Notes under the pieces: model-generated
Databases searched by the model: none
What the model was told of the DNA's origin: nothing
The model's input: the letters and a program-made list of their open reading frames with translations, nothing else
Part shown: positions 16,139 to 27,782 of the stretch, one piece after another
Layout of the letters: every line of letters begins with the position of its first letter
Position numbering within the stretch: the stretch's first letter is position 1
Source: Exilibacterium tricleocarpae
GTDB lineage: Bacteria > Pseudomonadota > Gammaproteobacteria > Pseudomonadales > Cellvibrionaceae
Direction of reading: 5' to 3'
DNA: 64,000 nucleotides
Assembly: GCF_007004655.1 (NCBI RefSeq)
Contig: NZ_ML660105.1
Location: 1 to 64,000 of the forward strand
Made by a program: the position numbers and the translations under genes

Positions 16139-17253
16139 GTGTGGAAGCAAATGTACAAAGCCGCTACAGCGAAGGGGCGCAGGCGCGTCAGGAAGCGCTG
16201 TGTTGCCCGGTCGATTACGATACGCAACTGTTGCAGATGCTGCCGCAGGAAATCATTGACAAGGACTACGGTTGTGGCGATCCGTCAAGGTATGTTCAGG
16301 CCGGTGACACAGTGCTGGACCTCGGCAGCGGCGGTGGCAAAATTTGTTATATGGCGGCGCAGATCAGCGGTGCCGGGGGGCGCGTTATCGGTGTGGATAT
16401 GACCGATGACATGCTGGCCCTGGCGCGCAAGTACCAGCCTGAGATGGCGCGCAAACTGGGCGGCGACCGGGTCGAATTCAAAAAGGGTTACATTCAGGAC
16501 CTGGCTCTCGATGTAGCCGCCATGGAAGACTTTCTCGCCGCCCGTCCGGTCACTGACGTAAACTCCCTGCAGGCGCTCGAAGCCTGGAAGACCGAACAGC
16601 GACAACAGCGTCCGTTGATTGCCGGCGACAGTGTCGATCTGGTGGTTTCCAACTGTGTGCTCAACCTGGTGGCACAGCGGGACCGACAGCAACTGGTCAG
16701 TGAAATATTTCGCGTCTTGAAACCGGGCGGCCGGGTGGCGATTTCCGATATTGTCAGTGACGAGGCAGTGCCGTCCCATCTACAGCAGGATGCGGCCCTG
16801 TGGAGCGGCTGCATATCCGGTGCTTTCCAGGAGCAAAGCTTTTTGCAGGCGTTTCTCGACGCTGGCTTTGTGGCAGTTGCTTACGACAAATGGGAAGCGC
16901 AGGCCTGGCAGGTGGTCGAGGGCATTGAGTTTCGCTCTGTCACCCTGACCGCGGTGAAGCCTGCCCGCGAGCCGCTCAGTGATGCCGGCCAGGCGGTGAT
17001 TTATCGCGGCCCGTTCAGCGAAGTCTGCGACGATCTGGGCAATGTCTTTCCCAGGGGAGAGCGGATCGCCGTGTCCAAACGCACCTATGAATTACTGCGG
17101 CACGCTGTTTTCGCAGAACATTTTATCGGTATTGAACCGGCCACTGCGGTTGATCACGGTTGCTTTTGCAAACCGGCGGGTACCCGGCGCCCGGCGTCAG
17201 AGACAAAAGGCGGCGTGCACGCCGGGGGCAGTGCCGGCGGGAGTTGCTGTTGA
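16135..17253 (+). CDS. arsM: ArsM-like arsenite S-adenosylmethionine methyltransferase
   Basis: 372 residues from ATG 16135, which overlaps the upstream stop by 4 bases. ArsM transfers methyl groups from SAM to arsenite; in some operons the product feeds arsenosugar synthesis. It shows the SAM motif VLDLGSGGGKICYMAAQ and ISDIVSDE, plus cysteines at the three places expected to bind As(III): DYGCG (Cys47), SNCVLNL (about Cys173) and SGCISGA (about Cys225). An N-terminal CCPVDYD and a C-terminal GGSAGGSCC add further thiols. The radical-SAM ArsS partner often found next to this arsenosugar-type ArsM is not in the window. A methyltransferase for another substrate cannot be excluded. Confidence 0.78.
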   Translation: MSVEANVQSRYSEGAQARQEALCCPVDYDTQLLQMLPQEIIDKDYGCGDPSRYVQAGDTVLDLGSGGGKICYMAAQISGAGGRVIGVDMTDDMLALARKYQPEMARKLGGDRVEFKKGYIQDLALDVAAMEDFLAARPVTDVNSLQALEAWKTEQRQQRPLIAGDSVDLVVSNCVLNLVAQRDRQQLVSEIFRVLKPGGRVAISDIVSDEAVPSHLQQDAALWSGCISGAFQEQSFLQAFLDAGFVAVAYDKWEAQAWQVVEGIEFRSVTLTAVKPAREPLSDAGQAVIYRGPFSEVCDDLGNVFPRGERIAVSKRTYELLRHAVFAEHFIGIEPATAVDHGCFCKPAGTRRPASETKGGVHAGGSAGGSCC

Positions 17254-17292
17254 CGTTGTGACGGCTTGATGCCTCGGTGTCCTCAACCGGCC

Positions 17293-17404
17293 GGTCTCGA
17301 TCCGGGCATAGCCCTTTGAGACCTTCGCCAGCAGGGATGCTGGCGCAGAACCTACAGGTATGTATCAACGGCGTGTCCCGAGAGGTTATGCCCGGATCGA
17401 AACC
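17293..17404. repeat. Long inverted repeat with internal GCAGGGATGC hairpin
   Basis: Outer arms 17293-17310 and 17387-17404 are reverse complements at 17 of 18 positions. Inside, 17326-17345 form a second hairpin CGCCAGC-AGGGAT-GCTGGCG. It lies between two converging genes, so it may act as a transcription barrier for both. A related element is at 33043-33148. Confidence 0.75.
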
Positions 17405-17443
17405 TAAGTGCCATCGAAGTGAAAATATTTCCCGGTCGAAGCA

Positions 17444-19867
<2,424 letters not shown>

Positions 19868-20027
19868 GAAGGGCGTTCAGTCCCGGTTGCGGCGGTCAGG
19901 AGCCCTAATTGTAGCAGTAGCTTTCGCGAATTGCCGATAAATAAAGGCCTGTAGGAATGACGGTCGGATTACAGTCAGACAGGCGCCCGGTGCCGGCGCG
20001 GCGGGCCGGTTTATTGGACCGGCGGTA

Positions 20028-21650
20028 TCAGGAGGGCCGCTTATCTGACATAAAGGCTTCCAGCACCGTATTGAGAAAGCGCAGGCCGGTTGCCGTAGTC
20101 TGCAACCGCTGCGGGTCCGGCGTCATTAGTCCTCGCTCGTGCAGCCGGCGCAGGGGGTCGGCAATTGCCTCGAGCGCCATACCGGTGCGTTGCGAAAACA
20201 GCCGCTGCGACACTCCTTCCGTGAGGCGCAGGGCATTCATCATAAACTCCAGGGGCAGCTCACTGTGAGTGAGCGTCTGGCGGCCCGCGATAAATTGCCT
20301 GCCGGTGTAGAGGTAGTGCTGCGGCTGACGGGTTTTGCGCAGTCTTTCCACAGTGCCGTCCGCCCTGGTGACCTTGCTGTGGGCGCCGGCGCCGATACCC
20401 AGGTAGTCGCCGAACTCCCAGTAGTTGCGGTTGTGGACAGACTGGCGTGCCGGGCGGGCAAAAGCCGAGACCTCATAGCGGTAAAAACCATTAGCCTGCA
20501 ACAGCGCTTCGCCCTGTTGTTGGATATCGGCGAGGGTATCGCCGTCGGGCACCTGCGGCGGGCGGCTGTAGAACTCGGTATTGGGCTCGATGGTCAACTG
20601 ATACCAGGATAAGTGCTCAGGCGCCAGCGCCAGCGCCTGCTCCAGGTCTGCGAGGGACTGTTTGAGCGCCAGTGCCTGTCCCGGGTTCATGTCTGAGTTC
20701 AGCCCTGGCCCCGAGTCGAGGTCGGTCAGTACTGCGGTCAGTGCCTGTCCCAGGTTCACTAAGTCAGAGTCAGCAGAGTCGATGCCTGTCCCAGGTTCAG
20801 GCCGTGTCCCGGGCTGGCCGGTGCCAGGTTCAGTGGCTGAGTCGGTGCCTGTCCCAGGTTCACCACCAGGTTCAGTGGGCGCCAGCGCCAGCGCCTGCTC
20901 CAGGTCTGCAAGGGACTGTTCGAGCGCCAGTGCCCGTCCCGGGCTGGCCGAGTCGGTGCCTGTCCCAGGTTGATCGGTCAGTGCCTGTCCCGGGTTGGCC
21001 ACCGGGTTGGCCACAGAGTCGATGCCTGTCCCCACGATGCCTGTCCCAGGTTCAGTCCCAGGTTCAGGATCGGTCAGTGCCTGTCCCAGGTTGGCCAGGG
21101 TGGCAACCGCAGTGTCCTGGGGCAGTGACGGCAGGCCGTACATCAGGTCGAGGTTGATATTGTCGAAGCCGGCGCGGCGGGCTATATCCACCGCCACCAG
21201 CGCTTCGCGGCCCGAGTGAATACGACCCAGGCGGCGCAGTTTCTCATCTTCGAAACTCTGCACACCAAGCGACAGGCGATTGACGCCGGCGGCGCGGAAA
21301 TCGCTGAATTTGCGTTGCTCAGCCGTGCCCGGATTGGCTTCCAGAGTGATTTCGATGGCCTCGCCGAACCCCACCAGACTCTCGGCCGCCGCCAGAATCT
21401 CGCCGATCGCTGCAGCGGAGAACAGGCTGGGCGTGCCGCCGCCGATAAAGATCGACGCCAGCTTGCGGCCGCGGGCCAGGGCCCGGTCTTGCTGTAAATC
21501 GTCGCACAGCCTGGCCACATACTCGGCCTCGGGTAACTGCGGCCCCGCCGCGTGGGAGTTGAAGTCGCAGTAGGGACATTTGCGCACGCACCAGGGGATA
21601 TGGATATAGAGCGACAGCGGTGGCGGTGGCGGTGGCGAGATGGGTGTCAC
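20028..21650 (-). CDS. hemW: HemW heme chaperone (radical SAM) with a repeat-derived insertion
   Basis: 540 residues, against about 380 usual. HemW is a radical-SAM-type heme-delivery protein. The 4Fe-4S motif is intact (WCVRKCPYCDF, Cys 21, 25, 28), as are GGGTPSLFS, EANPG, RLSLGVQSF, LDLMYGLPS, HLSWYQLTIEPNT and the C-terminal HemN-type domain. Between LPQDTAVATLA (about residue 186) and LADLEQALALAPEHLSW (about 333), roughly 155 residues of Pro/Gly/Thr-rich repeats (PGTG, NPGQALTD, EPGTGTDSA) are inserted without breaking frame. They include a second copy of SLADLEQALALAP. The insert falls in the barrel linker. Start codon overlaps the rdgB stop by 4 bases, so the genes are coupled. Confidence 0.95.
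   Translation of the reverse strand: MTPISPPPPPPLSLYIHIPWCVRKCPYCDFNSHAAGPQLPEAEYVARLCDDLQQDRALARGRKLASIFIGGGTPSLFSAAAIGEILAAAESLVGFGEAIEITLEANPGTAEQRKFSDFRAAGVNRLSLGVQSFEDEKLRRLGRIHSGREALVAVDIARRAGFDNINLDLMYGLPSLPQDTAVATLANLGQALTDPEPGTEPGTGIVGTGIDSVANPVANPGQALTDQPGTGTDSASPGRALALEQSLADLEQALALAPTEPGGEPGTGTDSATEPGTGQPGTRPEPGTGIDSADSDLVNLGQALTAVLTDLDSGPGLNSDMNPGQALALKQSLADLEQALALAPEHLSWYQLTIEPNTEFYSRPPQVPDGDTLADIQQQGEALLQANGFYRYEVSAFARPARQSVHNRNYWEFGDYLGIGAGAHSKVTRADGTVERLRKTRQPQHYLYTGRQFIAGRQTLTHSELPLEFMMNALRLTEGVSQRLFSQRTGMALEAIADPLRRLHERGLMTPDPQRLQTTATGLRFLNTVLEAFMSDKRPS
20621..21090 (-). repeat. GTGCCTGTCCC repeat expansion inside hemW
   Basis: About ten copies of GCCTGTCCC, usually within GTGCCTGTCCCAGGTT, at irregular spacing between 20672 and 21090 (for example 20672, 20741, 20847, 20958, 20984, 21080). 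A ~64-base stretch of hemW itself is also duplicated (20621-20684 and 20879-20942, about 3 differences). The same word, on the opposite strand, recurs at 48894-49118. Confidence 0.85.
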
Positions 21651-22312
21651 CGCCGGGCGTCGCTGTCGGCTGCCGCTGGTGCCGGGGCTCGAGGGAGTAA
21701 TTGCGGGCGCTGCTGAAGATGCTGCAGGAGCTGTTGCATGGCGCGGGCGCGGTGACTGAGGGTGTTTTTTACCGAGCTGTCGAGTTCGGCCGAGCTACAG
21801 CCGGTTTCAGGGACCCAGAACAGCGGATCGTAACCGAAGCCGTTGGCGCCGCTCGGCGCGCTCAGAATCCGGCCCTCCCAGGTGCCCTGGCAGATGACGG
21901 GGGTCGGGTCTTCGCTGTGCCGCAGATAAACCAGCAGGCACTGAAAGCGCGCAGTGCGCTCGCGCTCGGGCACCGAACGCAGGCGCTCCAGCAGCAGGGC
22001 GTTATTGTCGGCATCACTGGCGCCGGCGCCGGCAAATCTCGCCGAATAGATACCGGGTGCGCCTTGTAAGGCGTCGACCTCGATACCGGAATCGTCGGCA
22101 ATAGCGGCATTGCCGCTGTGAGCACAGGCGTTTCTGGCCTTCAGCAGCGCGTTTTCCACGAACGTGAGGCCGGTCTCGGCAATATCCGGCACCGAAAACG
22201 CCGCTTGTGGGCGCAGTTCGACAGGGTAATCCGCCAGCAGGTGACGAAACTCCCGCAGCTTGCCGGTGTTGCCGCTGGCCAGGACGATGGTGGGGGCATC
22301 AGTTGTCGACAT
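21647..22312 (-). CDS. rdgB: RdgB/HAM1 XTP/dITP diphosphatase
   Basis: 221 residues. Removes non-canonical purine triphosphates (dITP, XTP) from the nucleotide pool. Family motifs: IVLASGNTGKLREF, ETGLTFVENALLKARN, ADDSGIEVDALQGAPGIYSARFAG, and GANGFGYDPLFWVPETGCSSAEL followed by NTLSHRARAM. The last ~25 residues (QQLLQHLQQRPQLLPRAPA...) are a variable tail beyond the enzyme core. It overlaps the 3' end of the DUF4426 gene by 14 bases and couples to hemW through an ATGA overlap. Confidence 0.96.
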   Translation of the reverse strand: MSTTDAPTIVLASGNTGKLREFRHLLADYPVELRPQAAFSVPDIAETGLTFVENALLKARNACAHSGNAAIADDSGIEVDALQGAPGIYSARFAGAGASDADNNALLLERLRSVPERERTARFQCLLVYLRHSEDPTPVICQGTWEGRILSAPSGANGFGYDPLFWVPETGCSSAELDSSVKNTLSHRARAMQQLLQHLQQRPQLLPRAPAPAAADSDARR

Positions 22313-22757
22313 AAAGGGTTTTGGTGAACTTCAGTTGGTAGGGGCGGCGATTGCCCGGCATTTTAACGTCGATGGCGAAATTGAGCACCTCCTCGTTGGT
22401 GAAGCGTACCGAGGCGAGATAATACACCGCGTCCTGTTCCTGGATTTCGGAAAACTCCAGTTTTCGCTGTTGTTGCATAAGGTTGGTGGCGGTGCCGCTG
22501 ATCTGCGCCGGTATGCCGCCCTGCACGCCGTCCTTGACCACGGCGATATTGATCAGGGCACGGTCTTTGCCGCGGGTTATATTGTAGATCCGGGCGATGT
22601 CGGGTTTGATGAAACTGCTGTTGTAAACGCTGAAAAACACTTGGTGATCGCCAAACCGTTCAAACGGTTTATCGCCGGCTGCGGCGCTCCCGGCGCCGAG
22701 CAGGGCCGCGATAAAAACGACGAGGACGGATAACAACAGTTTATTGTGCTTGTGCAT
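22299..22757 (-). CDS. DUF4426 periplasmic protein
   Basis: 152 residues from ATG 22757. This start has an AGGAGGA ribosome site 7 bases upstream and gives a clean signal peptide (LLLSVLVVFIAALLGAGSAAA). The mature part, FGDHQVFFSVYNSSFIKPDIA ... NVAVVKDG-type, matches DUF4426, a family that sits between metW and rdgB in pseudomonads. Role unknown. A longer reading from GTG 22832 adds 25 unlikely residues. Confidence 0.85.
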   Translation of the reverse strand: MHKHNKLLLSVLVVFIAALLGAGSAAAGDKPFERFGDHQVFFSVYNSSFIKPDIARIYNITRGKDRALINIAVVKDGVQGGIPAQISGTATNLMQQQRKLEFSEIQEQDAVYYLASVRFTNEEVLNFAIDVKMPGNRRPYQLKFTKTLYVDN

Positions 22758-22867
22758 GGGTGGTTCCTCCTGCGATTGGCAGTAGCGGTATGCGCACGGC
22801 AGACATGAGTCCGCGGGTCGCCTCCGCGACACTCTTACTTAGTGCGGGAGCCGCCGCCGATGTTCCC

Positions 22868-23470
22868 CTATTCTCCACCATTGGCGGTGAGGTGGTAAAT
22901 GGCTGTTTCGCCAAATAAATTTGGACGCCACTGCGCCAGCAGCCGGGCCCGCGGGCGCTCGGTCACCACCTGGCGGTGCAGGATCGTGATATCGAGTTCG
23001 CGGCACAATACTTCGAAGTCCTTGAAGGTGCAGAAGTGAATATTGGGTGTGTCATACCACTCGTAAGGCAGGAGGTCCGATACCGGCATGCGCCCGTGCA
23101 GCGCCAGGTGCCAGCGGGCTTTCCAGTGGCCGAAGTTGGGAAAGGTGACAATACACTCTTTGCCTACGCGCAGCATGTCCGCCAGCACCCGGTGGGGGAA
23201 ATGCATGGTTTGAATCGCCTGGGCCATCACCACGGTATCGAAGCTTTTGTCGGCAAAATTGGCCAGGCCCCGATCCAGGTCCTGCTCGATCACGTTGACC
23301 CCGCGGGCGATACAGGCGGAGATATGGCCGGGGTCGATTTCCAGGCCGTAGCCCTCCACCTGCTTGGTGGCCGCCAGTGACTGCAGCAGCGAACCGTCGC
23401 CGCAGCCCAGATCGAGAATGCGGCTGCCCGGGGCAATCCAGTTGGCCACTTGGTTCAGATCGATGCGCAT
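22868..23470 (-). CDS. metW: Methionine biosynthesis protein MetW
   Basis: 200 residues. SAM-binding methyltransferase-like fold (SRILDLGCGDGSLLQSL, YGLEIDPGHISACIARG, DTVVMAQAIQTM, VGKECIVTFPNFGHW). MetW partners MetX and is needed for acyl-homoserine formation in proteobacteria with this gene pair. It starts 3 bases after the metX stop, so the two are co-transcribed. Confidence 0.96.
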   Translation of the reverse strand: MRIDLNQVANWIAPGSRILDLGCGDGSLLQSLAATKQVEGYGLEIDPGHISACIARGVNVIEQDLDRGLANFADKSFDTVVMAQAIQTMHFPHRVLADMLRVGKECIVTFPNFGHWKARWHLALHGRMPVSDLLPYEWYDTPNIHFCTFKDFEVLCRELDITILHRQVVTERPRARLLAQWRPNLFGETAIYHLTANGGE

Positions 23471-23473
23471 GGG

Positions 23474-24634
23474 TCAGGGGGATTCCCGGCAGATATTGAG
23501 CATATAGCGGCGGAACACGTCGCTGTAGCGCCGGTTGGGAATGAGGAAGGCGTCGTGGCCGAAGTGAGAGTCGATTTCGGCGTAGCTGACGGCGCGGTTG
23601 GCGCCGATCAGGGCATCGACAATTTCCCGCGAGCGCAGCGGGGAGAAACGCCAGTCGGTGGTGAACGCGATGACCAGAAAGCGACAGCGGGCGTGGCGAA
23701 AGGCGGCTATCGGGTCGTTATCGTATTCCCGCGCCAGGTCGAAGTAGTCGAGGGCCTTGGTCATCAGCAGGTAAGTGTTGGCGTCGAAGCGCTGGGAGAA
23801 GGCGTCGCCCTGATGGCGCAGATAGCTCTCCACCTCGAACTCCACCGGCTCATCGGTGCCGCGCTCGAAGCTGCCGGAGCGCAGCTCGCGGCCGAACTTT
23901 TGCCCCATGCCGTCATCGGACAGGTAGGTGATGTGCCCGATCATACGGGCCACGGACAGGCCTTTTTTCGGATAGCTGTCGCGGGCGGCGTAGTCGCCGT
24001 CGAAGAAGTGGGGGTCCGATAAAATGGCCTGGCGGGCCGTTTCGTTAAAGGCGATATTCTGGGCCGTCAGCTTCATTGCCGAGGCGATGGCGACACAGTG
24101 ACGCAGGCGCCCCGGGTATTCGAGGGCCCAGCGCATCGCCTGCATACCGCCGAGGCTGCCGCCGATAACCGCCGCCCACTGCTCGATGCCGAGATGATCG
24201 GCCAGAAACACCTGGGTTTCGACCCAGTCCCTGACCCGCAGGTTGGGAAAGTCGGCGCCCCAGGGCTTGCCGGTCTGCGGATTGATGCTGCGCGGGCCGG
24301 TGGAGCCGTGGCAGCCGCCGATATTGTTGGGCGACACCACAAAAAAATGATCGGTATCGATGGGCTTGCCCGGGCCGATATAGTTGTCCCACCAGCCGGG
24401 TTTTTGGTCCTCCGCAGTGTGAAAGCCGGCGGCGTGATGGTTGCCCGAAAGCGCGTGACAGATCAGCACCGCATTGGTTTTGTCCCGGTTGAGCTGGCCG
24501 TAGGTCTCAAACACCAGATCGTAGCCGTCCAACTGTCGCCCGTTGGCGAGCAGCAGGGGCTGGTCGCAGTGCAGCGTTTGCGGCTGCACCAGGCCCACTG
24601 AGTCGGGTGGAAATTGTCGCTGCGATTGCTTCAC
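23474..24634 (-). CDS. metX: MetX homoserine O-acyltransferase
   Basis: 386 residues, alpha/beta-hydrolase fold. Catalyses the first step from homoserine to methionine. The nucleophile elbow [17 protein letters not shown] holds the catalytic Ser. The conserved [14 protein letters not shown] and, near the C terminus, FTTDWRF and the His in [10 protein letters not shown] complete the triad. MetX proteins paired with MetW in gammaproteobacteria usually use succinyl-CoA rather than acetyl-CoA. The sequence alone does not settle this, so I leave the acyl donor open. Confidence 0.96.
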   Translation of the reverse strand: MKQSQRQFPPDSVGLVQPQTLHCDQPLLLANGRQLDGYDLVFETYGQLNRDKTNAVLICHALSGNHHAAGFHTAEDQKPGWWDNYIGPGKPIDTDHFFVVSPNNIGGCHGSTGPRSINPQTGKPWGADFPNLRVRDWVETQVFLADHLGIEQWAAVIGGSLGGMQAMRWALEYPGRLRHCVAIASAMKLTAQNIAFNETARQAILSDPHFFDGDYAARDSYPKKGLSVARMIGHITYLSDDGMGQKFGRELRSGSFERGTDEPVEFEVESYLRHQGDAFSQRFDANTYLLMTKALDYFDLAREYDNDPIAAFRHARCRFLVIAFTTDWRFSPLRSREIVDALIGANRAVSYAEIDSHFGHDAFLIPNRRYSDVFRRYMLNICRESP

Positions 24635-24789
24635 GGTTGTTTGCTGGATGCGGCCGGCCGGTTAAAAACCCGCTAGTCTAAGGATGCCGGCTGGTGCCTG
24701 CAAGGGCGGTGTGTCGGCAGCCGGCCCGGGCCGGCTGTTCAGCAGGCCGGCTTTTCATCGGGCCGACTTTTAATCAAGCCGACTTTTAA

Positions 24790-26823
24790 TCAAGCCGACT
24801 TGGGGTGTTGAAAGGCGTCGCTGTTTTCGGCGCTGCGTTTGAGCGCGGTTCGCGGCAGCGAGTTCACCTCGTCCAGAATTTTGTCCAGCGTAAACAGGGC
24901 GGCCTCCTGGTCGGCGATTTCCGTGCGCATCCGTTGCAGCTGCTGGGGCAGTGTGGGTTTGGTCTGGCTGAGACTGATCAACAACACCATATGCCGTTCC
25001 AGCAGTTGTTTCTGCAGTTGCGTGTAGTGGTGATGGCGGGCCAGGGATACGCAGGCCCAGGCGGTAATCTTGTGTTGCAGGTCGCTGTACAGGTCCTGCA
25101 GTTGGGCGATCAGGCAATCGATAAAGCGGCCGACGTGGTCATGGCCGGTCGAGAAACCCTCAAACACCGGCAGGCTTTGATCGATTTGCCGCTTCAGCAG
25201 CATCAGGCGCTGCTGGTGCTGGGTGACGTCAAAGGCTTTCAGTGACGGCGTCAGGTCATCGTCGATGGGAAATTCGAAACCCAGGGTGCGGGTGTGGATG
25301 GTCTCCAGCAGGCTGTCGGCGCGTTTCTTGCGCTGCGACAATTCGTCGAGGTTTTGCGCCTGGATCTGGAAAAAAGCGGTCAAGCTGCGAAACCGCGCCA
25401 GCGGCGAGTGGCTCTGTCTGATCTGTTGCTGCAACGCGTTGATCTGTCCCTGCAGCTTTTTCCCCGCCACACACTCATCGAGCTCCTGGCTCATGCGCTC
25501 CAACTGCCGCTGACTGGCGCGGAGATTAAGCGACTGGCGCTGCAGTTGGGCGTGAATGCGTTTGGCCTGGCCGCGCTGCTCGGTAATCATCTGCAGTTGG
25601 TCGGCGCTGTCGAGGGTGGCCTGCAGGCGTTCCCGCTCGGCATCGCAACTGAACAAGCGCTGCTTGAGGGCGTTGCGCGAGTTTTTCATCACGGCGACCA
25701 CGTGGGCGAGCATCGGGTCCTGCATCAGCTGTTGCTGATGCTTCTGTACCAGGTTCGCCAACAGCGCCTCGAGGTGATTCCAGTTGCTGCCAACCAGGTG
25801 GCCGGCCTCCTGGGCCGCCTTGCCCAACAGGGCCTGTTTCGCCGATAAGGGGCAGACCTGGCCCAGCGGCAGGCGCAGGTCCCGGGCGATTTGTTTGCAC
25901 AGGGTGTAGGCCTGCTGCCCGAGCTGGGGGCGCTGGTGTGTCTTGCCGCCGCTCTCATTGTCGATCTCGCCGGCGGCATCGTGTTGTTGCGACAGGGTGT
26001 CGGCCTTGTTGACCAGGGCGACCGTGGTACACAGAGGACTGTCGGCAAAGACCTGCAGGTGAGTCTGCCACAGTGCCCGGTCGGTTTTACTCAGGCCCTG
26101 CTTGGCGTCGACAACAAAGAACAGCGCCTGGGCCCGGGCCAACTGGTGCAGCCCCATTTCCGGCTCGTTGTTGAGGGCGTCCATTCCCGGGGTGTCGATG
26201 ATCCGCAGCCCCTTGCGCAGCAGCGGGTGGTCGATATTGATCAGGGCGTGGCGCCAGACCGGGATTTCGACCCGGTCGGGGTTATCGGTACAGGTTTGCA
26301 GCAGATCGCTGTTATAGCCCAGGGTGTCTGCCTCGCGCCGGGTGACGGTCTTGACCTTGGCTATTCTGGCCATGGCGGCGCGCGCCTGGGCCGGGTCGCG
26401 GGGATCGAAATTAAACGTCAGCCAGTGGTGTGGAATACACTTGAAGCGGTCGATGCTCTGGTTGCTGTCGCGGGTCTGGATCGGCAGCAGGCGCACGCAG
26501 CTGGGTTGGCTGGGGTCACAGAATATCTCGGTGGTGCAGCGAATACTGCCGCTTGGCTCCGACGGCAGAATCCGCTGGCCGTACTGGCCGAACAAAAGGG
26601 TGTTTACCAGTGTGGTCTTGCCGCGCCCGTAGGCGCCCACCACGGCCAGGGTGAAACTGCTGCGCGCCAGGGTCTGCAGTGCCTCATCGATGCAGTACTG
26701 CGCCTCCATACCGGAAATGCCGTGGGTGCCAAACCATCCCCGGAACCGGGTCAGCTGCGAGACCAGTTTGTGTTTCCACAAGTCGTAGGCCGCCATCTGG
26801 CGGTGCAAAGATGTCACATCCAT
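24790..26823 (-). CDS. Dynamin-like GTPase
   Basis: 677 residues. Large GTPase of the dynamin/GBP type. P loop GAYGRGKTT (63-71), G2/G3 region ending IIDTPGMDALNNE, G4 VNKADTLSQ. The rest is a long helical, coiled-coil-prone stalk (about 380-650, Gln/Leu/Arg rich). Bacterial dynamin-like proteins act at membranes in fusion, repair or stress. It replaces the hypothetical gene found between yggT and metX in Pseudomonas. Its 3' end carries a small tandem repeat (AATCAAGCCGACTTTT, two units, 24772-24800) that overlaps the stop. Specific role unknown. Confidence 0.85.
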   Translation of the reverse strand: MDVTSLHRQMAAYDLWKHKLVSQLTRFRGWFGTHGISGMEAQYCIDEALQTLARSSFTLAVVGAYGRGKTTLVNTLLFGQYGQRILPSEPSGSIRCTTEIFCDPSQPSCVRLLPIQTRDSNQSIDRFKCIPHHWLTFNFDPRDPAQARAAMARIAKVKTVTRREADTLGYNSDLLQTCTDNPDRVEIPVWRHALINIDHPLLRKGLRIIDTPGMDALNNEPEMGLHQLARAQALFFVVDAKQGLSKTDRALWQTHLQVFADSPLCTTVALVNKADTLSQQHDAAGEIDNESGGKTHQRPQLGQQAYTLCKQIARDLRLPLGQVCPLSAKQALLGKAAQEAGHLVGSNWNHLEALLANLVQKHQQQLMQDPMLAHVVAVMKNSRNALKQRLFSCDAERERLQATLDSADQLQMITEQRGQAKRIHAQLQRQSLNLRASQRQLERMSQELDECVAGKKLQGQINALQQQIRQSHSPLARFRSLTAFFQIQAQNLDELSQRKKRADSLLETIHTRTLGFEFPIDDDLTPSLKAFDVTQHQQRLMLLKRQIDQSLPVFEGFSTGHDHVGRFIDCLIAQLQDLYSDLQHKITAWACVSLARHHHYTQLQKQLLERHMVLLISLSQTKPTLPQQLQRMRTEIADQEAALFTLDKILDEVNSLPRTALKRSAENSDAFQHPKSA

Positions 26824-27161
26824 AGGGCTGAATACAAAAAGTCAAACGGAAATGCCATTGTTGTGCTTTTGTGGTGGTTAATGATACCGATTCGGTCACC
26901 CTCGCCTGGAGGGCTTTATAACTTTCAGTTATTTAGCGATTCCTGCGCAATGTGATCCAACCCTCGCCTTACCTGGCCTTTACCTGGGGTCTATCGTCAG
27001 TCTCGGGTCAATCGGGCTACCGGATTGGCCCGACAGTTGGGTTTATCTTACGAAGCCGGTTTCCCGGGCTTCCACGACACCCTTCCAAAGCGATGTCTTT
27101 CCCGCGTCGTGGCATTATACGCCCGAAGCCGGTGAAGATCCTCGCCATATAGACAGGAAGA
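26824..27161. other. 338-base intergenic region upstream of the dynamin-like gene
   Basis: No gene is seen. GC-rich with several short inverted words (for example CCGGATTGGCCCGAC near 27020 against GGTCAATCGGG near 27005). It probably holds the dynamin-gene promoter and the yggT terminator, but I cannot assign either. Confidence 0.4.
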
Positions 27162-27737
27162 TTATCCGAATGTCCTGACGACGGACAAGGTCAGCGCCGG
27201 CAGCAGCATGTTTTTGGCGATAAACAGCAGCATGCCGCCAATCAGCGGCGAAAAATCCAGCCCCCCCATCGGCGGCAGCAGGCGCCGGATCGGCATCAGC
27301 AGCGGCTCCATCAGCTGGCGCAGCAGCAACAGCGCGGGATGGTAGCTCTGCGGTGCCACCCAGCTGGCGATGACCATGATCAGCAGACCCCAAAAGTAGA
27401 TATCCACCACCACCGCCAGCAGCCTGATCAGCGAATAGAAAATCAACAGCAGAGGCGGCACCATACCCTGACCGCTCATCAGGGTTATCACTATAAAGAC
27501 CAGGCACTGCAACACCAGGGCCAGCAGCAGACAGGCCAAATCGATACCGAACACCCCCGGCACGACTTTGCGAATCGGCAGCAGCAACGGGTTGGTCAGC
27601 TTGACCACCGCCTGCGACAGGGGATTGTAGAAATCGGCGCGCACCAGTTGAAACAAAAACCTCAACAGCACAATCATGATGTAGAGGTAGCTGATGGTCT
27701 GCAGCACAAAAACGGATATTTCAGCCAATAAATTCAT
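27162..27737 (-). CDS. yggT: YggT family integral membrane protein
   Basis: 191 residues with two copies of the YggT unit (VLLRFLFQLVRADFYNPLSQ ... NPLLLPIRKVVP and VIASWVAPQSYHPALLLLRQ ... EPLLMPIRRLLPP), each with two membrane helices. The NP/EP-LL-PIR motif is the family mark. Often linked to osmotic or ion stress, but the mechanism is unclear. It lies 45 bases downstream of proC in the conserved yggS-proC-yggT run. Confidence 0.93.
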   Translation of the reverse strand: MNLLAEISVFVLQTISYLYIMIVLLRFLFQLVRADFYNPLSQAVVKLTNPLLLPIRKVVPGVFGIDLACLLLALVLQCLVFIVITLMSGQGMVPPLLLIFYSLIRLLAVVVDIYFWGLLIMVIASWVAPQSYHPALLLLRQLMEPLLMPIRRLLPPMGGLDFSPLIGGMLLFIAKNMLLPALTLSVVRTFG

Positions 27738-27782
27738 GCAGTCATTTCCCAGTCTCGGCCCGGGGCCGGTTGATAGTCGTGT

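Noticed and set aside
24635-24789. SAM-type riboswitch before metX
   Set aside because: No recognisable SAM-riboswitch core; the stretch is GC-rich with a small AATCAAGCCGACTTTT repeat only.
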